A stretch of DNA of 64,000 nucleotides from Neelides folsomi (GCA_034687125.1 JAQGBZ010000010.1:186001-250000); one strand, 5' to 3'. Counted from the stretch's first letter, positions 18,425 to 32,517 are shown. The notes: generated by a model from the letters alone, not told the origin. Made by a program: numbers and translations.

Positions 18425-20525
18425 TCATCTTGGGGTGAGAATGAATCGCTTTCCTTCCCCGGCAATAGCCAGCGTCCCCTTCGCTGCAATGTCAATCGGT
18501 GTCTCGTAAGTCTCGGTTGGATCCAGTGAAATGACAAAGTCGCGACACAAAGTTGCAATCATTATATGGGAAACCCAATTATTAATTCTGTATCCCAAAC
18601 AAGATCTTTTCCCAGCTCCAAAAGGTACAAAGAAATCTGGCTTCAACAAACTCCCTTCCTCAGTGATGAACCTGGAGGGATCAAACGCTTGCGGATCCTT
18701 CCACAGCTCACTTGAGAAATTGATGTCGTAGTTGTTGAAGAAAATCGCTTCTCCTTTCTTGATTGGGAAATCTGTTGGTAAATCAAAGTGAAGAGCATTA
18801 GGAAAAGATCGACTTTGGACTTTTACATAAGAACTCGAGGAGATTTGATTTATTGGGCAATTGGATCAAACAGGCCTACTCCTTATTATTTGACCGAATC
18901 ATTTGTTTACTCTTTTTATTCAAAGTAGTATTGTGGTAGTGTATCTGAATCTTCATCTGGGTCATGAGTTTGGAATAGTTTCTTGTAGGTGACCCAAATC
19001 TAATTTGGGCCATAAAGACTTTCTTCCCTCATTTGAATATCCTTATGTGACCCAGACTTTCACTTGTGGAAAAATGGACCAGGATGTGAATTTTAAATCA
19101 TTCACAATTTGCTTATATTTTTTTAGCATTAACTTGGCAGGGGGAAATAAGATTTTAAAAACTCACCATCAATCGTTGTATCTTTATTGGCCACATGAGG
19201 AACGATCTGTGATGAGATGTGTCTCATAGATTCCAAGACGACGGCTTCGGTGTAGGGAAGTTTATTCCTCAAACTCAGCATTTCACTGTCTCCAGTGGAT
19301 TCCACTTCCTCCACGATCCGATCTTGAACTTCAGGATTTTGTCCGAGGAAAATAAAAGCTTTTGATAAGAAATTCCCAGTTGCTGAATGTCCTCCGATGA
19401 TGTCCTCAAGAGCAAAAAGTGCTTCATTGAGAGTGAAATCTCCCTTGATGGATCTCAAAAGTCCTTCTAAAAGACAATCCCCGTCCTTTTTGGTTACTCC
19501 ATTGTTGTTCTCATCTAAGCCTTGGAGGTCAGGAAGACTCTTGCTGGGTCTCCTCATAAGGGTTTTTTCTCCGTTGGTTCCCGAACTTATTTTTTTAACT
19601 TCTTTAGCTTTCATTTTGAGTTGCTGAGGACCGTAAATATATTTCATGACAAAATACCGAATTCGAGTAGACATGTGGACCAAATGAGATGTTGAAATAA
19701 ATGGCATTAATGCAGGGAAAAGATCTCCAATGTCCCCGCGGTTGATTTCTTGAAAAATGGAATCAAAGTGTTTGACAAGTTCTAAAAAATCCTCTTCCAT
19801 CCCCACTCCCACATCGACGTTGCAAAAGTACTTGAGGAAAATCAAGCCAGCCGTTTCTCGAAAATATGGCTTTAAGAAAATTGGTTTGCTTAGGTTCTCC
19901 ATTTTGAGACGATCTGAGAGTTGTTGAGTGAATTGGCCAACGATGGGATCAAACTTCTCAAAGCAGAAGGAAAGAGCATTTGGAAAAGCATAATGGCTAA
20001 TGATGCTCCTCTTCAATTTTTGAGTCTTTGACCAGTCGGCAAATGCAACAGCTAAAATCAAAAGAAAATACTGTAAATCAGTTATGGCATAAAGCTAAAT
20101 AACTACAATTTAATCAAAAGATGTTAAAGGTTGTAAATGGATGTAAATAATGTTGAGAACTTACAATTTTCTCTATTATTGTGGAACATGATATTGTATC
20201 TCGAAAAGCCAGGCCGTGAGTCAAAGTCGTTTGATTTCTGTACAAGAACTTGGCGAATTTTTTCTGATCCTGAGACAACGACGGCGTTGAGTGTTCCCAA
20301 TTTGATGTAGACAACGTCTCCGAACTTCTTCCTCAAGGCGCTGTATGCTTCAATTGGATTCGGGAATTTGGCAAAGTAAAGAAGAGATCCGATAATTGGC
20401 CATTTCTTCGGCCCTGGCCGCTTCTCCCCGTCCTCACTCAAAAGGATGATGAGAGAGGCGAGGAGGAAGGCGAGGAAAAGCCAAGTTGAAGGTCCAAGTG
20501 GTCCAAGGAAAAGAAACATCTTCAC
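18425..20525 (-). CDS. Cytochrome P450, CYP307 (Spook)-like, ecdysteroid biosynthesis
   Basis: Exons 20165-20525, 19167-20051 and 18425-18771 give 530 residues. An N-terminal membrane anchor (residues about 10-32) and a PGPKKWPIIGS proline hinge mark a microsomal P450. Later motifs: ESMR of the K helix near 394-397, DPSRF, and the heme loop FGAGKRSCLG with Cys473. The I helix reads EDIIGGHSA (about 336-344) and lacks the usual acid-threonine pair. That, plus an NNREN...FADWS segment early in the protein, is the CYP307 pattern. CYP307 enzymes act in the 'black box' converting 7-dehydrocholesterol toward ketodiol in ecdysteroid synthesis, so expression is expected in moulting-gland tissue. A low-complexity insert (about 270-310) precedes the I helix. 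The CYP307 call rests on remembered motifs; the P450 call is certain. Confidence 0.85.
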
Positions 20526-23500
20526 TTTCTTTACTTTTTCCCTGTTGGTGAGTGAGAAGCGAAGGGGAGGAGGATGTTGAGTGAAGTCTGGAACAACCGA
20601 GTCGTCTTTTTATACCAAAACTCCTCATGAATTTAAGATGAAGGTGGTGAGATAAAATCAGCCGATCTTCAACTACAATCACCGAACGACTACTTTGCTA
20701 TCGATGATACACACATAATACCAAGTACTAGTCATACACATAAAGTAATGGTACATTTCCTTACCTACTTTAAGGCTGGGATGAGATGGGAAAGCTTTAC
20801 TGATATTATAGGTACATTGGTACATCAAATATGTGTATTGTTTATTTGGGAGAAATGTGTTTTATTGAATCCAATACATTTAAGATGTTTATTAAAAGGA
20901 GACTAGGCCACCTGCCCATTTTATCCTTCATGTTTCAACATTCAATACTTTCCCACTTCGGGTTCCTATTTGATAAGACCCTGAGATGGCAATCAGTCTT
21001 CTTGGGAATTAATCTTTTCGACAATTTTAAAACTGCGCATCCATTCTAATTTTTTCCCTTTCTTTCTCATACTAATCTGCATTTAAAAGATCCAGGAGTT
21101 GGAAATAAATCTATCATTTTGTTTGGAATGATAAATAGAGTATATTTAAGTAAACAAGTATACTCCAATTTCCCAATATGAACGGATTAATAAAATGAAG
21201 TAAATAAAAATATCGCGGTGGTTTATACTCATATACCTATATACCTAGTTAAATATTATAATTATTATATAACAATTATAGATTAATTATAGGAGCGGAC
21301 TTTGTAATTCTGTTTTCCTTCGAGAGAAATGGGAAATCAATGCTTTGTCTTTACTTTCACTACGTGCCGAAGGAATAATTATGGTAATCATTTGCTGCAT
21401 TATTTGACGTCAAATCAAACCCAAATAATAAAATTCATTTCTTATCAAAGTAATCTTTATTTTTCATTTACAATTTACAATTAATGATCACATACATAAT
21501 GAAATATTCTTTGTAAATAATTTCTGGAATGGAAAATTCTTTGCTTTTTGAAATGTCATTATATTTATGTAATTACATATTATTCAAAGCTAAACTGATC
21601 TTATTATCTCAATCATCCTGATCATCTTAATCTTTATGGGCACTTTGATATATTTGTAATTTTGTAATCAAATTTTTTCATTTTTTACTTCCAATAACGA
21701 TTTAAACTAATCAATTTTAAGGGCCGTCACTTTTCCAAAGAGCAAAATAACATTCAGTAAATATACATTATAGAGTTTGCACAAATAATTAACATGAGGT
21801 TACAAATGAATGTAATCAGTAATCATTGATCACGGACTTGATTGTCCAATATAATATATTATTTATTTTGCTCTCTCACTTCAATTTCCATTTTAAATGG
21901 GCAAATGAAAATAAGCCGCAATGAAACAAAATTGTTTTTTCTAAACAAAGGGAAGACTGTGAGTCGGCGAGAGAGAAGGCGGGGCACCCTCAGCCAATCT
22001 CTCGTTTTGATCAATTCCCAATATCCCAATTCCAGAATTTTTTGAGTTTCTCCTCCAGTTTGGTAATTGGAATTCAAGTGCATTTAAAGCTAAGTTTCGA
22101 CGTCTACAATGAGATTTTTATTCAATATTCACCAAGTAAATATTTTATTCACACTGTTCTTAAAAAGTTAGAAAACATACACTCGTTCATACTACCTATA
22201 CATTATACTGTTCATTATCTACCATGCCATGCTTGTAATTTATACAAGATAAACCAGCTCGTAATTTTTAATTTAAATTAACATATTATTATGTTCATTA
22301 TCAAATAAATGCGAGCGTCCACTACATTCACTTAAATTTGATCTGAGAAGATGTTAATGATAAACTTTACATTCGTTATTCGGAAATAATCATCCGATCT
22401 CGAATTTGGCATAGGGGGCTCCGAAGTTTTCGCCAAAAGAAATCAAGATTGGCAAGTGTGAAAAAAGGGAAATGGCTCTAAAGGGCACAAGGAGCCGCGA
22501 AATCTTCTTTTGAGATGACTCGGTTCAAATGTCAACTGATTGACCGATTTCCTCACTTTCATTACGAATTCGTTCAATGGTTCGGTGAAGTTTACGTAGG
22601 AGACAACAGGAGATAAGGAATATGAAGCGAGGAAAAAGTTGGAGGAATAAAATATTCGAGAGAAACAAGACAGGGATAAAAGAAAGGAGGGAATTTCCGC
22701 TATAACACTAACATATTACATTAAATGTAATAATGGATTATGATTCCAAACGGGAAGAGGATATATAGCAAATCATTACATTGGGAATGAAATATGAGTG
22801 AGAATGAAGCACATTAATATATGGGGTGAGAGAATGGGATATCTGAGTGCAAGTTCATTGCTACTCTTTTAATAAAATATCCCCGAAACATTCACCTCGG
22901 AGCGATAATCCAACAATCTGGGATTTATGTATCGCTGTCAATCTTTCGTAACTCATAGGTTCTTATTTATCAATTAAGAATCTCCGAAACTCTCAAACAA
23001 CAAATCCCTACCGAACTACTCACTTACATGCGAGTTAAATAAACCAAACCTTTTTTTGACATTTTCCTCTTTTATGAATTTTTTTCCCATTTTATTCTTG
23101 TCAATTTGTCAAGATCAGTTGAGGAAGTTTAGGGAAAAAATAAATATGGAAATGAGCTTTGAATTTGATAATCTTAAAAGCGGGTTGAGTCATGTAACGT
23201 TCAATAAGTTTATGCTTCATCTCTATCTTTGCTTGCTTTGCAAAATGAACTCGTGTGTTCTTTACTCTGTCTACTTATTATATTAATTATATTAGATTAT
23301 AACATGTTGGTTGGTTGGTATTATAGTCTTATACAGGTATAAAATGTAATGTACTTAATTCATTTAAAGACTTTGATACAAATGATGACATAGGAGACAT
23401 AAACAATATTTTTATCATTTACTGGTAAACCAATATTTCGCTAGAAGATTAATTCAATTTATTTTTTAATATATTTTATTATTGACTATTATACCGTAAA

Positions 23501-23605
23501 TAATATATTTAATTATATAGGTATAATATTTTAGACAGTTAAATATATCATATAACAAGTTAATATTTTAATAGCATATACTGAAGAGTTTAACTGTGGT
23601 TAAAG
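20526..23605. other. 3.1 kb intergenic region
   Basis: The largest gene-free stretch. Only short, AT-biased open frames occur on either strand, none with a recognisable domain or a splice partner. The part from 22380 to 22700 is richer in G+C and purines but has no frame I can support. It may hold regulatory DNA for the divergently transcribed P450 and four-TM genes. Confidence 0.45.
20607..20614 (-). promoter_or_regulatory. Likely TATA box of the CYP307-like gene
   Basis: Minus-strand TATAAAAA about 82 bp upstream of the start codon. Initiation some 30 bp downstream would leave a leader of about 50 bases. It is the clearest core-promoter element in the window and fits a tightly regulated gene. 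Confidence 0.5.
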
Positions 23606-24637
23606 ATGCCGATGCCTAAACCTTTGATTTTGACTACCGGAATCTTTTTTGTGGTGAGATTCTTTCTTCAAACTGCTTTATACATTTATTCGAATTTCTT
23701 CAGAAATTTTTTGTTCTATTAAAATGTTTAAGTATTCTCTAACTTTGAATTTTACATTTAGATCTTGAGTCTTTTGGTCACCGTTTTTTCGCTCGTTTGT
23801 ATCATTGGACTCATTCAATTTGCTGAACGAATTTACGAAAGAAACAATAAATTTCCAACTTCAGACACAGGAAGAGATCGGCCATTCTTATATGTTTCAA
23901 GCTGGAGAATATCTAATGAATTTACTGTTGTTATCATTGCATACTTTTTCTTATGCATTCTTGATCTTGCTCAATTGGCATTTGCCGTCTTTCTGTGCAT
24001 TGGAGTTTGGGTAATATTATAATAAATAATGTTTACATACCTTACCTTAAATAGTTTAAGTTTATTAATTAAAGTAAGGGTAAGATATTAAAAGTAAAAA
24101 AGATTAATATATACACATTTACTCATATTATTTAATATATATACATAGATATTTTTTGAAGAAAAAACATGGTGGATTATCAATATCCTCATTATCAGCA
24201 CAATGTTCATCTCGATCACAATTGGAAATTTAAGAGGATATGGATGCCCAAAATTTGTACATGGAATTTTAAAACAAGAGATAATACATAACCCAAATTA
24301 CAACGGCAGACCACCACAAATAGAAACAACAACAATTCATCCCGACATGAAAGGACTTGAAGAATCCGAATGCTGCTGTCCGAGTTTAATTCTTGGAACA
24401 ATCGACATCGTGCTTTGTCTTGCTTTCATCCTTCCGTTTATTCTTGGAATCGATGCTTGGGTTTGGGAAAGAAAGAATCCAATCATTGAAATGGGCAAAC
24501 AGATATGGGATGAAGTAGAAAAGTTGGGAGAACAAATCGAACCGGAATCGAAGCAAGATGTAGAATATCCCAAAGAAACTGAAAACAAAGACCTTCCTAA
24601 CACAGAAACAAAAAAATCACTTGCTCCACTTCAATAA
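23606..24637 (+). CDS. Four-transmembrane protein, paralogue C with acidic tail
   Basis: Exons 23606-23653, 23762-24010 and 24149-24637, all phase 0, giving 261 residues. The first exon is short (16 codons) and hydrophobic. The second has two membrane segments around a polar loop, and the third has a segment starting at WWIINILIIS and another near CCCPSLILGTIDIVLCLAF. This matches the exon plan and phases of the two paralogues at 4996-5757 and 7071-7855. It differs in a long hydrophilic C-terminus of about 70 residues rich in Glu and Lys, probably cytosolic. Function unknown; membership in the small family is inferred from shared structure, since sequence identity is low. Confidence 0.68.
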
Positions 24638-25147
24638 CAAACTCCCCAATACACAATTATTGAATAGCATTAAAAATTATTGTTAATAGTCGCTAATTGT
24701 CTCATGTCTCAATCTAGCTATCAATAATTAATTCTAATTAATGTATTATTAATTCCCAAAATTAATATGTTATTAAAGATGTACACACACCTACACACTG
24801 AAATGTGAATACACCTATGTATGTACATGATATTTGTATATTTTGAACATTTTGAATTACAGAAAATTAATAAGTATGAGTTAAATGACAAGATTACAAT
24901 TGTCACAATTTCATTTATTCATTTAAAAATCAATAGTTGGAAATAATGTATTATTATATAATAAAATATCAAATGTTATAAGTACTCATGTCATCTTTTC
25001 ATTGCTACAATGGCGTTGCACCGAGGAGAAATCGATGGATCAAAAAGTTTCACGATCAGAGCTTGCTCAACAGATTCCTGAAAGTAATTATACGAGAACG
25101 AATAAAAATATCAGTTTTATTGAACAAAATTATACATTACAGGTATG
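24638..25147. other. Intergenic AT-rich region
   Basis: Holds the 3' region of the four-TM gene (an ATTAAA near 24669) and a short CA-rich stretch near 24783. No gene is supported. Confidence 0.45.
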
Positions 25148-25149
25148 TA

Positions 25150-25386
25150 AACTGCTACGCAATAAGTTCGTGCCGTGGTGAATTAGAAAATAAGGTATCG
25201 AAAGCCCGGATCTTCCCTTCTGATTGAGGGCAATTCGCAAATTTATAATAGTTTTTCAAAATCTAAATTATCAATTTTGAGCTCAAGATAATGAGTATTA
25301 AAATTAAACTAATTATAATATTGGAATACCATTATTTAGCATTTTAAATTCATTATTCCTCACGGCACGAACTTATTGTAGCAGTT
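25150..25386. mobile_element. 237 bp MITE-like element with TA target duplication
   Basis: Inverted ends AACTGCTAC(GC)AATAAGTTCGTGCCGTG at 25150-25177 and 25361-25386 are near-perfect reverse complements apart from a two-base indel. TA dinucleotides flank both ends (25148-25149 and 25387-25388), as expected for Tc1/mariner-type insertion. The core has no transposase, so it is non-autonomous. It abuts the METTL25-like gene and supplies part of its stop codon. Confidence 0.7.
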
Positions 25387-27958
25387 TAGAAGATTTGTGG
25401 AGAAATCCGAACCTGTTGAAGAAGAAATGCAAGACGATCGAATAAAACAATTGCTTCAATGAGCGGCGCAAAGAGACAACGTAGCAAGTAGAAATTTTGA
25501 AGAGTTTTTTTCTCGGCTCCATCGAATTCCAAAATAACATTCTCTATATCCGCGTCCGAAACCTTCAAAATTTACCATAAAATCATTTAAGCAACCCAAA
25601 GATTCATATCTATCAAGTAAAAGCATTTGGTAATGAATGGGTTTTTCTAAACACCAAACATATACAGATTCAGAATCAGTACATTCATGCAACATAAGAA
25701 ACAAACACGATTATAAAATGGGTGGATATTGGAATCAAAATGTGCATGTATAAAAAATGAATTAAATAACATGGAAAATATTCCTTAACCTTGAATTTAA
25801 AAAAGATCAATTTAAATATTGGAATATGCCAATGCATATTATATCTAGCACTTGAAGTGATACTCATACATTTTTTGTGAACCTATACGTGCTCATTGCT
25901 TAAATATAATGCGTATACTTATTTGGAAAAATGACTTGCTGCATAAATGTTTTTAACATTTAATCAATTTTTTGCATTGATTCTGAATCTGACTAAGGTT
26001 AAATCAAGGATACAAAATAAAAAAGAAAATACCTCCAAATGTTCCATGTCAATTTTCTTGAGCCCAAGTTTCACATAATCGTTAAAATTAGGAACTTTAT
26101 CACAAATTTTTCCAACTTGCCGATTCAAATGAACATGATGACCTATTTTCTTCTCAATTAATGCTTGAAATAAGGCCCGATAATAAAGTGACAATGGTGG
26201 GTCCAAATCCTTCTAAAAATTCCAAACGTCAAATAAAATAATTTTCCAATAATGGACATGTATCCTAAAACATTTTTGTTAAAAATTGTATAAAAACATT
26301 TTAATACATAACATAACAATACATAAAATATATTACCAATATCATAATAATACTGATATTGATATTTCAAATAATTTATGTATATAGTTCTCAAGTCAGC
26401 GAAATAAGAATGAAATACTTCTAGTATGTATTTTGTTAAACTTACTTCATCATTTGAGGAGAGTCTTGGATAGGAGAAAGAAGATAACATCCGGGCTGTC
26501 CTTCCAATCTTGCATTTCCTCTCTATGAGAATGTTTGACAATGGAAATGAGTTTCCTTCCATCTCTTCTTCTTCGTCTTTCTCTCTTTTAGGTTTAGGTT
26601 TGGTCTTAATGCATTCATCGTCTTCTTCAAGGAGTAAGTGGAAGCAACAAGGGACATTACAAACAAACCTTGCACTTGAATTGAGAAAGAGTCGCAAGGA
26701 CGTGACGCCGAGATTCCCACATGTGTGAAGGCCGACTAGTCCAAAGTGGAATTCATTCAAACACGCCTTTGGGAATGTTTGTCTGATGAGTGTCTCCAAG
26801 TCCAAATCATCTTTCACATACATTAAAAGATTCTTCAGCCCTTCGTCCTTCTCCGCTTTCTCGTCAAGTGGCTGGGAAGAGGAATTCCCAATCTCTTCAC
26901 TTGTCTTCGTTCTTTTCTTTTTTACTCTTCCGCGCTTGGAACAAAATCCCTTGAGTTTCCTCTCCTCTGCTCGTTTCAGCAATCCAGACCAGTACTTCTG
27001 CATTGTCAATTCAATGAATTAGTTTACATTTTAATTTCCTCCATTTATTTAAATCACTCTTGAAGTAACGTCAGAGACATTCTGCCTTAATATTTTGACT
27101 TTGAGAACTCATTTTTTATAACAATTAACAACTTTCAATTCTACATTAAAGACTTGAGGTTTACTTGAATATAATATTAGTATAAGAGCATAAATGGTAA
27201 AACACGGAGGTTATTTTGACGTCTTCTTGGAAAATGCTCGAGTCTTGCAAAATTTACTGATGCAACAGAATAGTTAAAAAGTATGATTATTATTGTTTCA
27301 TTGTATTTACCTTGATATTAGCCGTTCTTTTTGCGCATCCATTTACGGTTACTGCTGAGGAGTCGAGGGCGAGGCCGTTAAAACCAAGAAGGAGAGTGAG
27401 GAAAGTAGGCAAGTAGCCTTTGCCGCTCCCCAAATCAACTAAATATTGGATGTCGTCTTTTTTCGACATCTTGTAGATTAAATCGGACAAAACCTCAACC
27501 TCGTGTTTCTTCTTCTCAGACATGATGGGATCGAAATTACATTTCGCGAATACATTTTCTTCTATCAGACAAATTCTCTTGCCTTTGTAGTCGAATCCAT
27601 CTTGAGTATAGGACACTTTCATATTCTCGGCTTTTGTATAAATCTCTTCGATTTTTTCAAGCAATTGTTTAATGTTCCATCCATACACGGAGTTTTCATT
27701 TTCCTTTGGTTTACATTTGGGTATTTCGACATTATTCTCGTGGGTTCTTTCCAATCTTCCGAGTTTTCGAATGTGGTTTTTTATTAGAGATGAAGAGTCA
27801 GGTTCTTCTAAGCTTTCTCTAAGTTCGTTAGGGAGACTTTTCCAATGAGACTTGGTAAAATAATCTACCATGTGTCTATTAAGAATCGGAACTATTGGAA
27901 TCAGGAAGTCATGAAGAGCTTCAAGTAATTCGTTAACTTCTTTAATTGTTAGGTTCAT
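25386..27958 (-). CDS. METTL25/RRNAD1-like S-adenosylmethionine methyltransferase
   Basis: Exons 27311-27958, 26446-26997, 26033-26212 and 25386-25562, all phase 0, giving 518 residues. The SAM-binding motif I reads YLVDLGSGKGYLPTF at about 172-186. Exon 2 begins with the linker that follows it in METTL25, holds a Lys/Arg-rich insert, then FGLVGLHTCGNLG and VPCCFHLL (equivalent to the conserved GLHxCGDL and GCCYHxL blocks), and FPLSN near its end. The last exon starts VSDADI and contains LRCLFAPLIEAIVLFDRL, typical of the family C-terminus. The family includes METTL25 and METTL25B; the substrate is not well settled. The family normally continues several residues past the ISP motif; here the frame ends at RISPQIF because an inserted element begins there. 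Confidence 0.85.
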
Positions 27959-28092
27959 AATGACAATAAATATTTACTCAAATGATTATACAATACTATA
28001 TAAAATGTTAAAATTTTAGTTTTATAGCCTCAAAATTCTTCAATTTGAAAAAGTTTATCACATGTATTGACGATTGACTTGACATATCAGCT

Positions 28093-28464
28093 TTAAAAAG
28101 ATAAATTTTTCTTTAAACCATAATCACCCACGTGCAGTATATTTTTCAAAGCTTGAAATTGTGTTTCGATCTTGTCTAAATCTGCAATTCTATCTACTGA
28201 ACTAATCTTGTACTTTTCGATAGATTGGATGATCTTTTCAGGAAGCTTTGTATTAACTTTTGGTTGTAAATCTGAAGAGTTTAGGAGTTGAATGCAAAAT
28301 CCAAGGATGTAACCGGCACGACTTCCTAACTCTGATCCGTGTTTGCTTCCTAATTCCGACCCTTCAAATGTGCCTTCTTTCTTGCCTTTTATTTTTCCTT
28401 CTTCGTAGCCCTCGTTGAAGGAAGATTCTTCAGTGAAGATGACTGCGTCTAATTCTTCTGACAT
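28093..28464 (-). CDS. LTO1: LTO1/ORAOV1 homologue (Yae1-domain protein)
   Basis: Single uninterrupted exon of 123 codons. It contains the deca-GX3 style run of the Yae1/LTO1 family: EGYEEGKIKG followed by regularly spaced glycines through GSELGSRAGYILGF. It ends with SF as in animal LTO1. LTO1 partners with YAE1 as an adaptor that brings the cytosolic iron-sulfur assembly machinery to ABCE1 (Rli1), which is needed for ribosome biogenesis and recycling. Length is close to the human protein (137). It is head to head with DPM1. Confidence 0.85.
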   Translation of the reverse strand: MSEELDAVIFTEESSFNEGYEEGKIKGKKEGTFEGSELGSKHGSELGSRAGYILGFCIQLLNSSDLQPKVNTKLPEKIIQSIEKYKISSVDRIADLDKIETQFQALKNILHVGDYGLKKNLSF

Positions 28465-28940
28465 TTGATTAAAACTCTTTGTGATTCAATTACCTGAAAG
28501 AGAAAAATATAAGATATAAGAAAGAGTAACATCAAAAAATGCAATCAATCAACCAAGATTTTATATTGTAATTAATATTTGTATTATATAGCTCAATCAA
28601 TTTCCTTACTAAATTGTAAAGTTGAATTCAATGTCAATAAACAATAAATGGGACAATCAAGAAGAGGCCAAAAGAGAAACAAACGAAACTAGAGAGAAAT
28701 GAGAAAGATGAGTTAGATGAGAATGAATGACAATGAAAAGTTTCAACTCCCAAATACATACACGGCGGCACTTGTTGGCAGAAACTAAATAGCACTTCTT
28801 TTCATGTCTTTTGTGCTGATTCTGTCTATTTGGTGGACACGTTGACAGGTGTGTGTTTCGCAGTTAGTGCATATCAATTTTAATCATAAATAATAATAAA
28901 AGTGATAAAAAGTTAACAATTATATTGATTCGGATTAAAA
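28465..28940. promoter_or_regulatory. Divergent promoter region of LTO1 and DPM1
   Basis: 476 bp between two start codons on opposite strands, both housekeeping genes. No TATA box stands out on either strand, and no other gene is present, so the segment must carry both promoters and leaders. Confidence 0.5.
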
Positions 28941-30052
<1,112 letters not shown>

Positions 30053-30064
30053 AACCATTAAATT

Positions 30065-30070
30065 AATAAA
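30065..30070 (+). terminator. Probable poly(A) signal of DPM1
   Basis: AATAAA 13 bp after the DPM1 stop codon, the first such hexamer downstream. Confidence 0.5.
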
Positions 30071-31082
30071 TCTATTTTAATAATGCATAAAATGATTACG
30101 CAAAAATTATTAATCAGATCACATCATTTTATTGTCTCCAGGAATGTATTTCCTATAAAGTTCAACTGTTTCACAAGTATCATTCATTTGATAATTAATT
30201 TTAAGTTAATAATAGATAAAACTTGACACATTATTTAAACATTACATAATATTAATTAAACTAATTCTAAACAAATTACATTAAAGTAAACACATTATCA
30301 CTCAAGATAAAAATTTGTTTTTTGAAACTATTAAGATATTTAGTCAAATCACACATTTTAAGTATATTGTATAACAAAACAGTAACAATCTTTAAATTAA
30401 ATATCAATATAAAGTAAAGCATTTTAAGCATAATGTTAATATTAAAATCCCATCCCATATCTAACAAACTTCTCGAATAATTTATACTCGATATAACAAT
30501 TACCCACCGTATTCGAGTTGAAAATACAATTGCATTTGTGATATTGTGATTATGATAATACATTTTATTTTTTGATAATTTAAATAGTTTCGATTCTCGA
30601 TCGTTAATTAAAAACCATGTTAAAGATCTAATAAACTAATTTCATTCAACTATTTTCTAATTAAGAAGAGATGACAATTAAATCGAAATTCGTTACAGAA
30701 ATGCCCTTTAACGCTTTTAACGAGAATATTATATACTTCCATTTTTAAGACTAATATTTATATTTACTATATATTGGATATTTTGTTCTACTTAACTGAC
30801 CCTAAGGTTTTTAATTAAAATAAAGGCAGAGTTTGCCTTCAAATGTGTTAAAATTAAAGCAATTAAAAATATTTGATTGTAACATTGGCTTTTCCACCGA
30901 ATGGACTTATGATGAAAGATTATTGTCAATGGAGAATGAGTATATAGGCCAAAGTGTACGCCTTGCATTAATCCCTAACTCTCTAGTTACTTTCTCAATA
31001 CTATTTATGAATATTATACATGTACGTTTTAATTTGACGTACTTTTTGACTAACTTCGAGATGAGTTCGGTTGGAATTTTCG
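30071..31082. other. Intergenic region between convergent DPM1 and SLC25 genes
   Basis: Very AT-rich. Short open frames on both strands lack any recognisable motif or splice context. I see no gene here. Confidence 0.45.
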
Positions 31083-32517
31083 TTATTTGTTAACTCCAAG
31101 CATCCATTCAGCCACCCCAAAGAAGTAAACCATTTGGGCGATTCCGAACAATGGAGCAATGACAATCATTCGACATCCAGCTCCTTTAAAAAATGCTGTT
31201 GGGCCTTCTTTTTGCAGAATTTGCCTAAAGAAAAATATTTACAATTTTATTAATTGATCAATAATGTAATTTAAGATTAAAATCCAAATTATTGTTTTAA
31301 TTACATGAAAGCATCGCGAATTCCAGAATATGAGGCTTCTCCTTCAGCTTTTTTAAGAAGTTGAAGTCTGGTTTTTACGACGTCAAATGGATTAACCACC
31401 CATGCTGATATTGAACCAGATGCACAGCCGCAAATGAACGACCACCAGAAGACGGCTTCTTCAGCATTCCCTTCCTAATAAATTAATATTTTAATCCTTA
31501 GTCAATTTATGGATTATTACTTTTATTAGATTAATTAGGATCGATAAGAGGATTGACTGACATATGAACACAATATATTAATTTACATAATTGGATAATT
31601 TTATCAAACCTTTCTTGGACCGAGGGAATTGAGCCGAGCAAATAATGGAAAGTAGACCATTGAGAAAGAGACGTCTCTGAACATTGTGGCTCCAATTCCT
31701 TTATACAACCCCATGATGCCCTTCGTTTTAAGAAGATCGAGAGCAATTGAAGTGGCTGATAATTTCGGAGCTTTGACACCTCCATTCTGCCCAGCAGCTG
31801 CTAATCTTCCAGCGTCTTGAAGTTGGATTTTCAAAAGTTCCATTGGAGTTGTGATTACAATTTGGCAAAGACCGGCACTCCCACCAGCTGCCATTTCTCT
31901 TGTGACTGGAAGCTTTCCGTCGGCTGTTTTGAACTTATGACGGAAGTAGTCGTTTGCTGCTAACTTAATGGCTTTTTCTGGAGTAATTAAAAGAATGTTG
32001 ACGGCTGAGCCTCGATACATTCCAAAATATCCTTCTGCTCGATAGGTCTTTTTGAAACAATCGATCCTGTTAAAAATTCATATTTATTTGTTAAAATTAA
32101 AATTTAATAAACTTTAGCTATATTAAATTACTAAAATAAATTGTTACATGGAATTATAAAGACGTTCCCCATTTGGTCCGACTTGTTGATTTTGCAGCCG
32201 GGTTTTGACTAGATCAAGAGGGAATACACAAGACACACCAATAACCCCCGCTATTCCTCCATTAATTATTTTAGGAAGAAGTCTGAAATATAAAAAATCG
32301 TTTAATTATGTTTTGTATTAATATTTAAATATACATATAAATATATTTTTAACATCATATTGTTTAATTAAAAAATATAACATCATACAATAAATATTTT
32401 ATCTCATATTTAATTGTTAAGCTATTCTTATCTATAATTATGATTTTACATAATTATCTTTATTTATTGTTTTGATATTTAAACTTACTTGAATTCAGCT
32501 GGCTTTTGTTGAGACAT
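31083..32517 (-). CDS. Mitochondrial carrier, SLC25A22/A18 (glutamate carrier)-like
   Basis: Exons 32489-32517, 32148-32282, 31610-32066, 31305-31474 and 31083-31224, giving 310 residues, the usual carrier length. The three carrier repeats each show their PxD/ExxK/R signature: [25 protein letters not shown] and [10 protein letters not shown]. The blocks [32 protein letters not shown] and [13 protein letters not shown] are those of the mitochondrial glutamate/H+ symporters GC1/GC2 in the inner membrane. The transported substrate is inferred from that similarity; aspartate/glutamate carriers are excluded because there is no N-terminal EF-hand region. Confidence 0.9.

Noticed and set aside
20831-22281. 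Several 60-80 codon open frames in the 3.1 kb intergenic region
   Set aside because: Amino-acid composition is typical of random AT-rich DNA, with no domain, no splice partner and no consistent codon use.
24988-25227. 79-codon plus-strand frame
   Set aside because: It runs into the left arm and core of the 237 bp inverted-repeat element and has no recognisable content.
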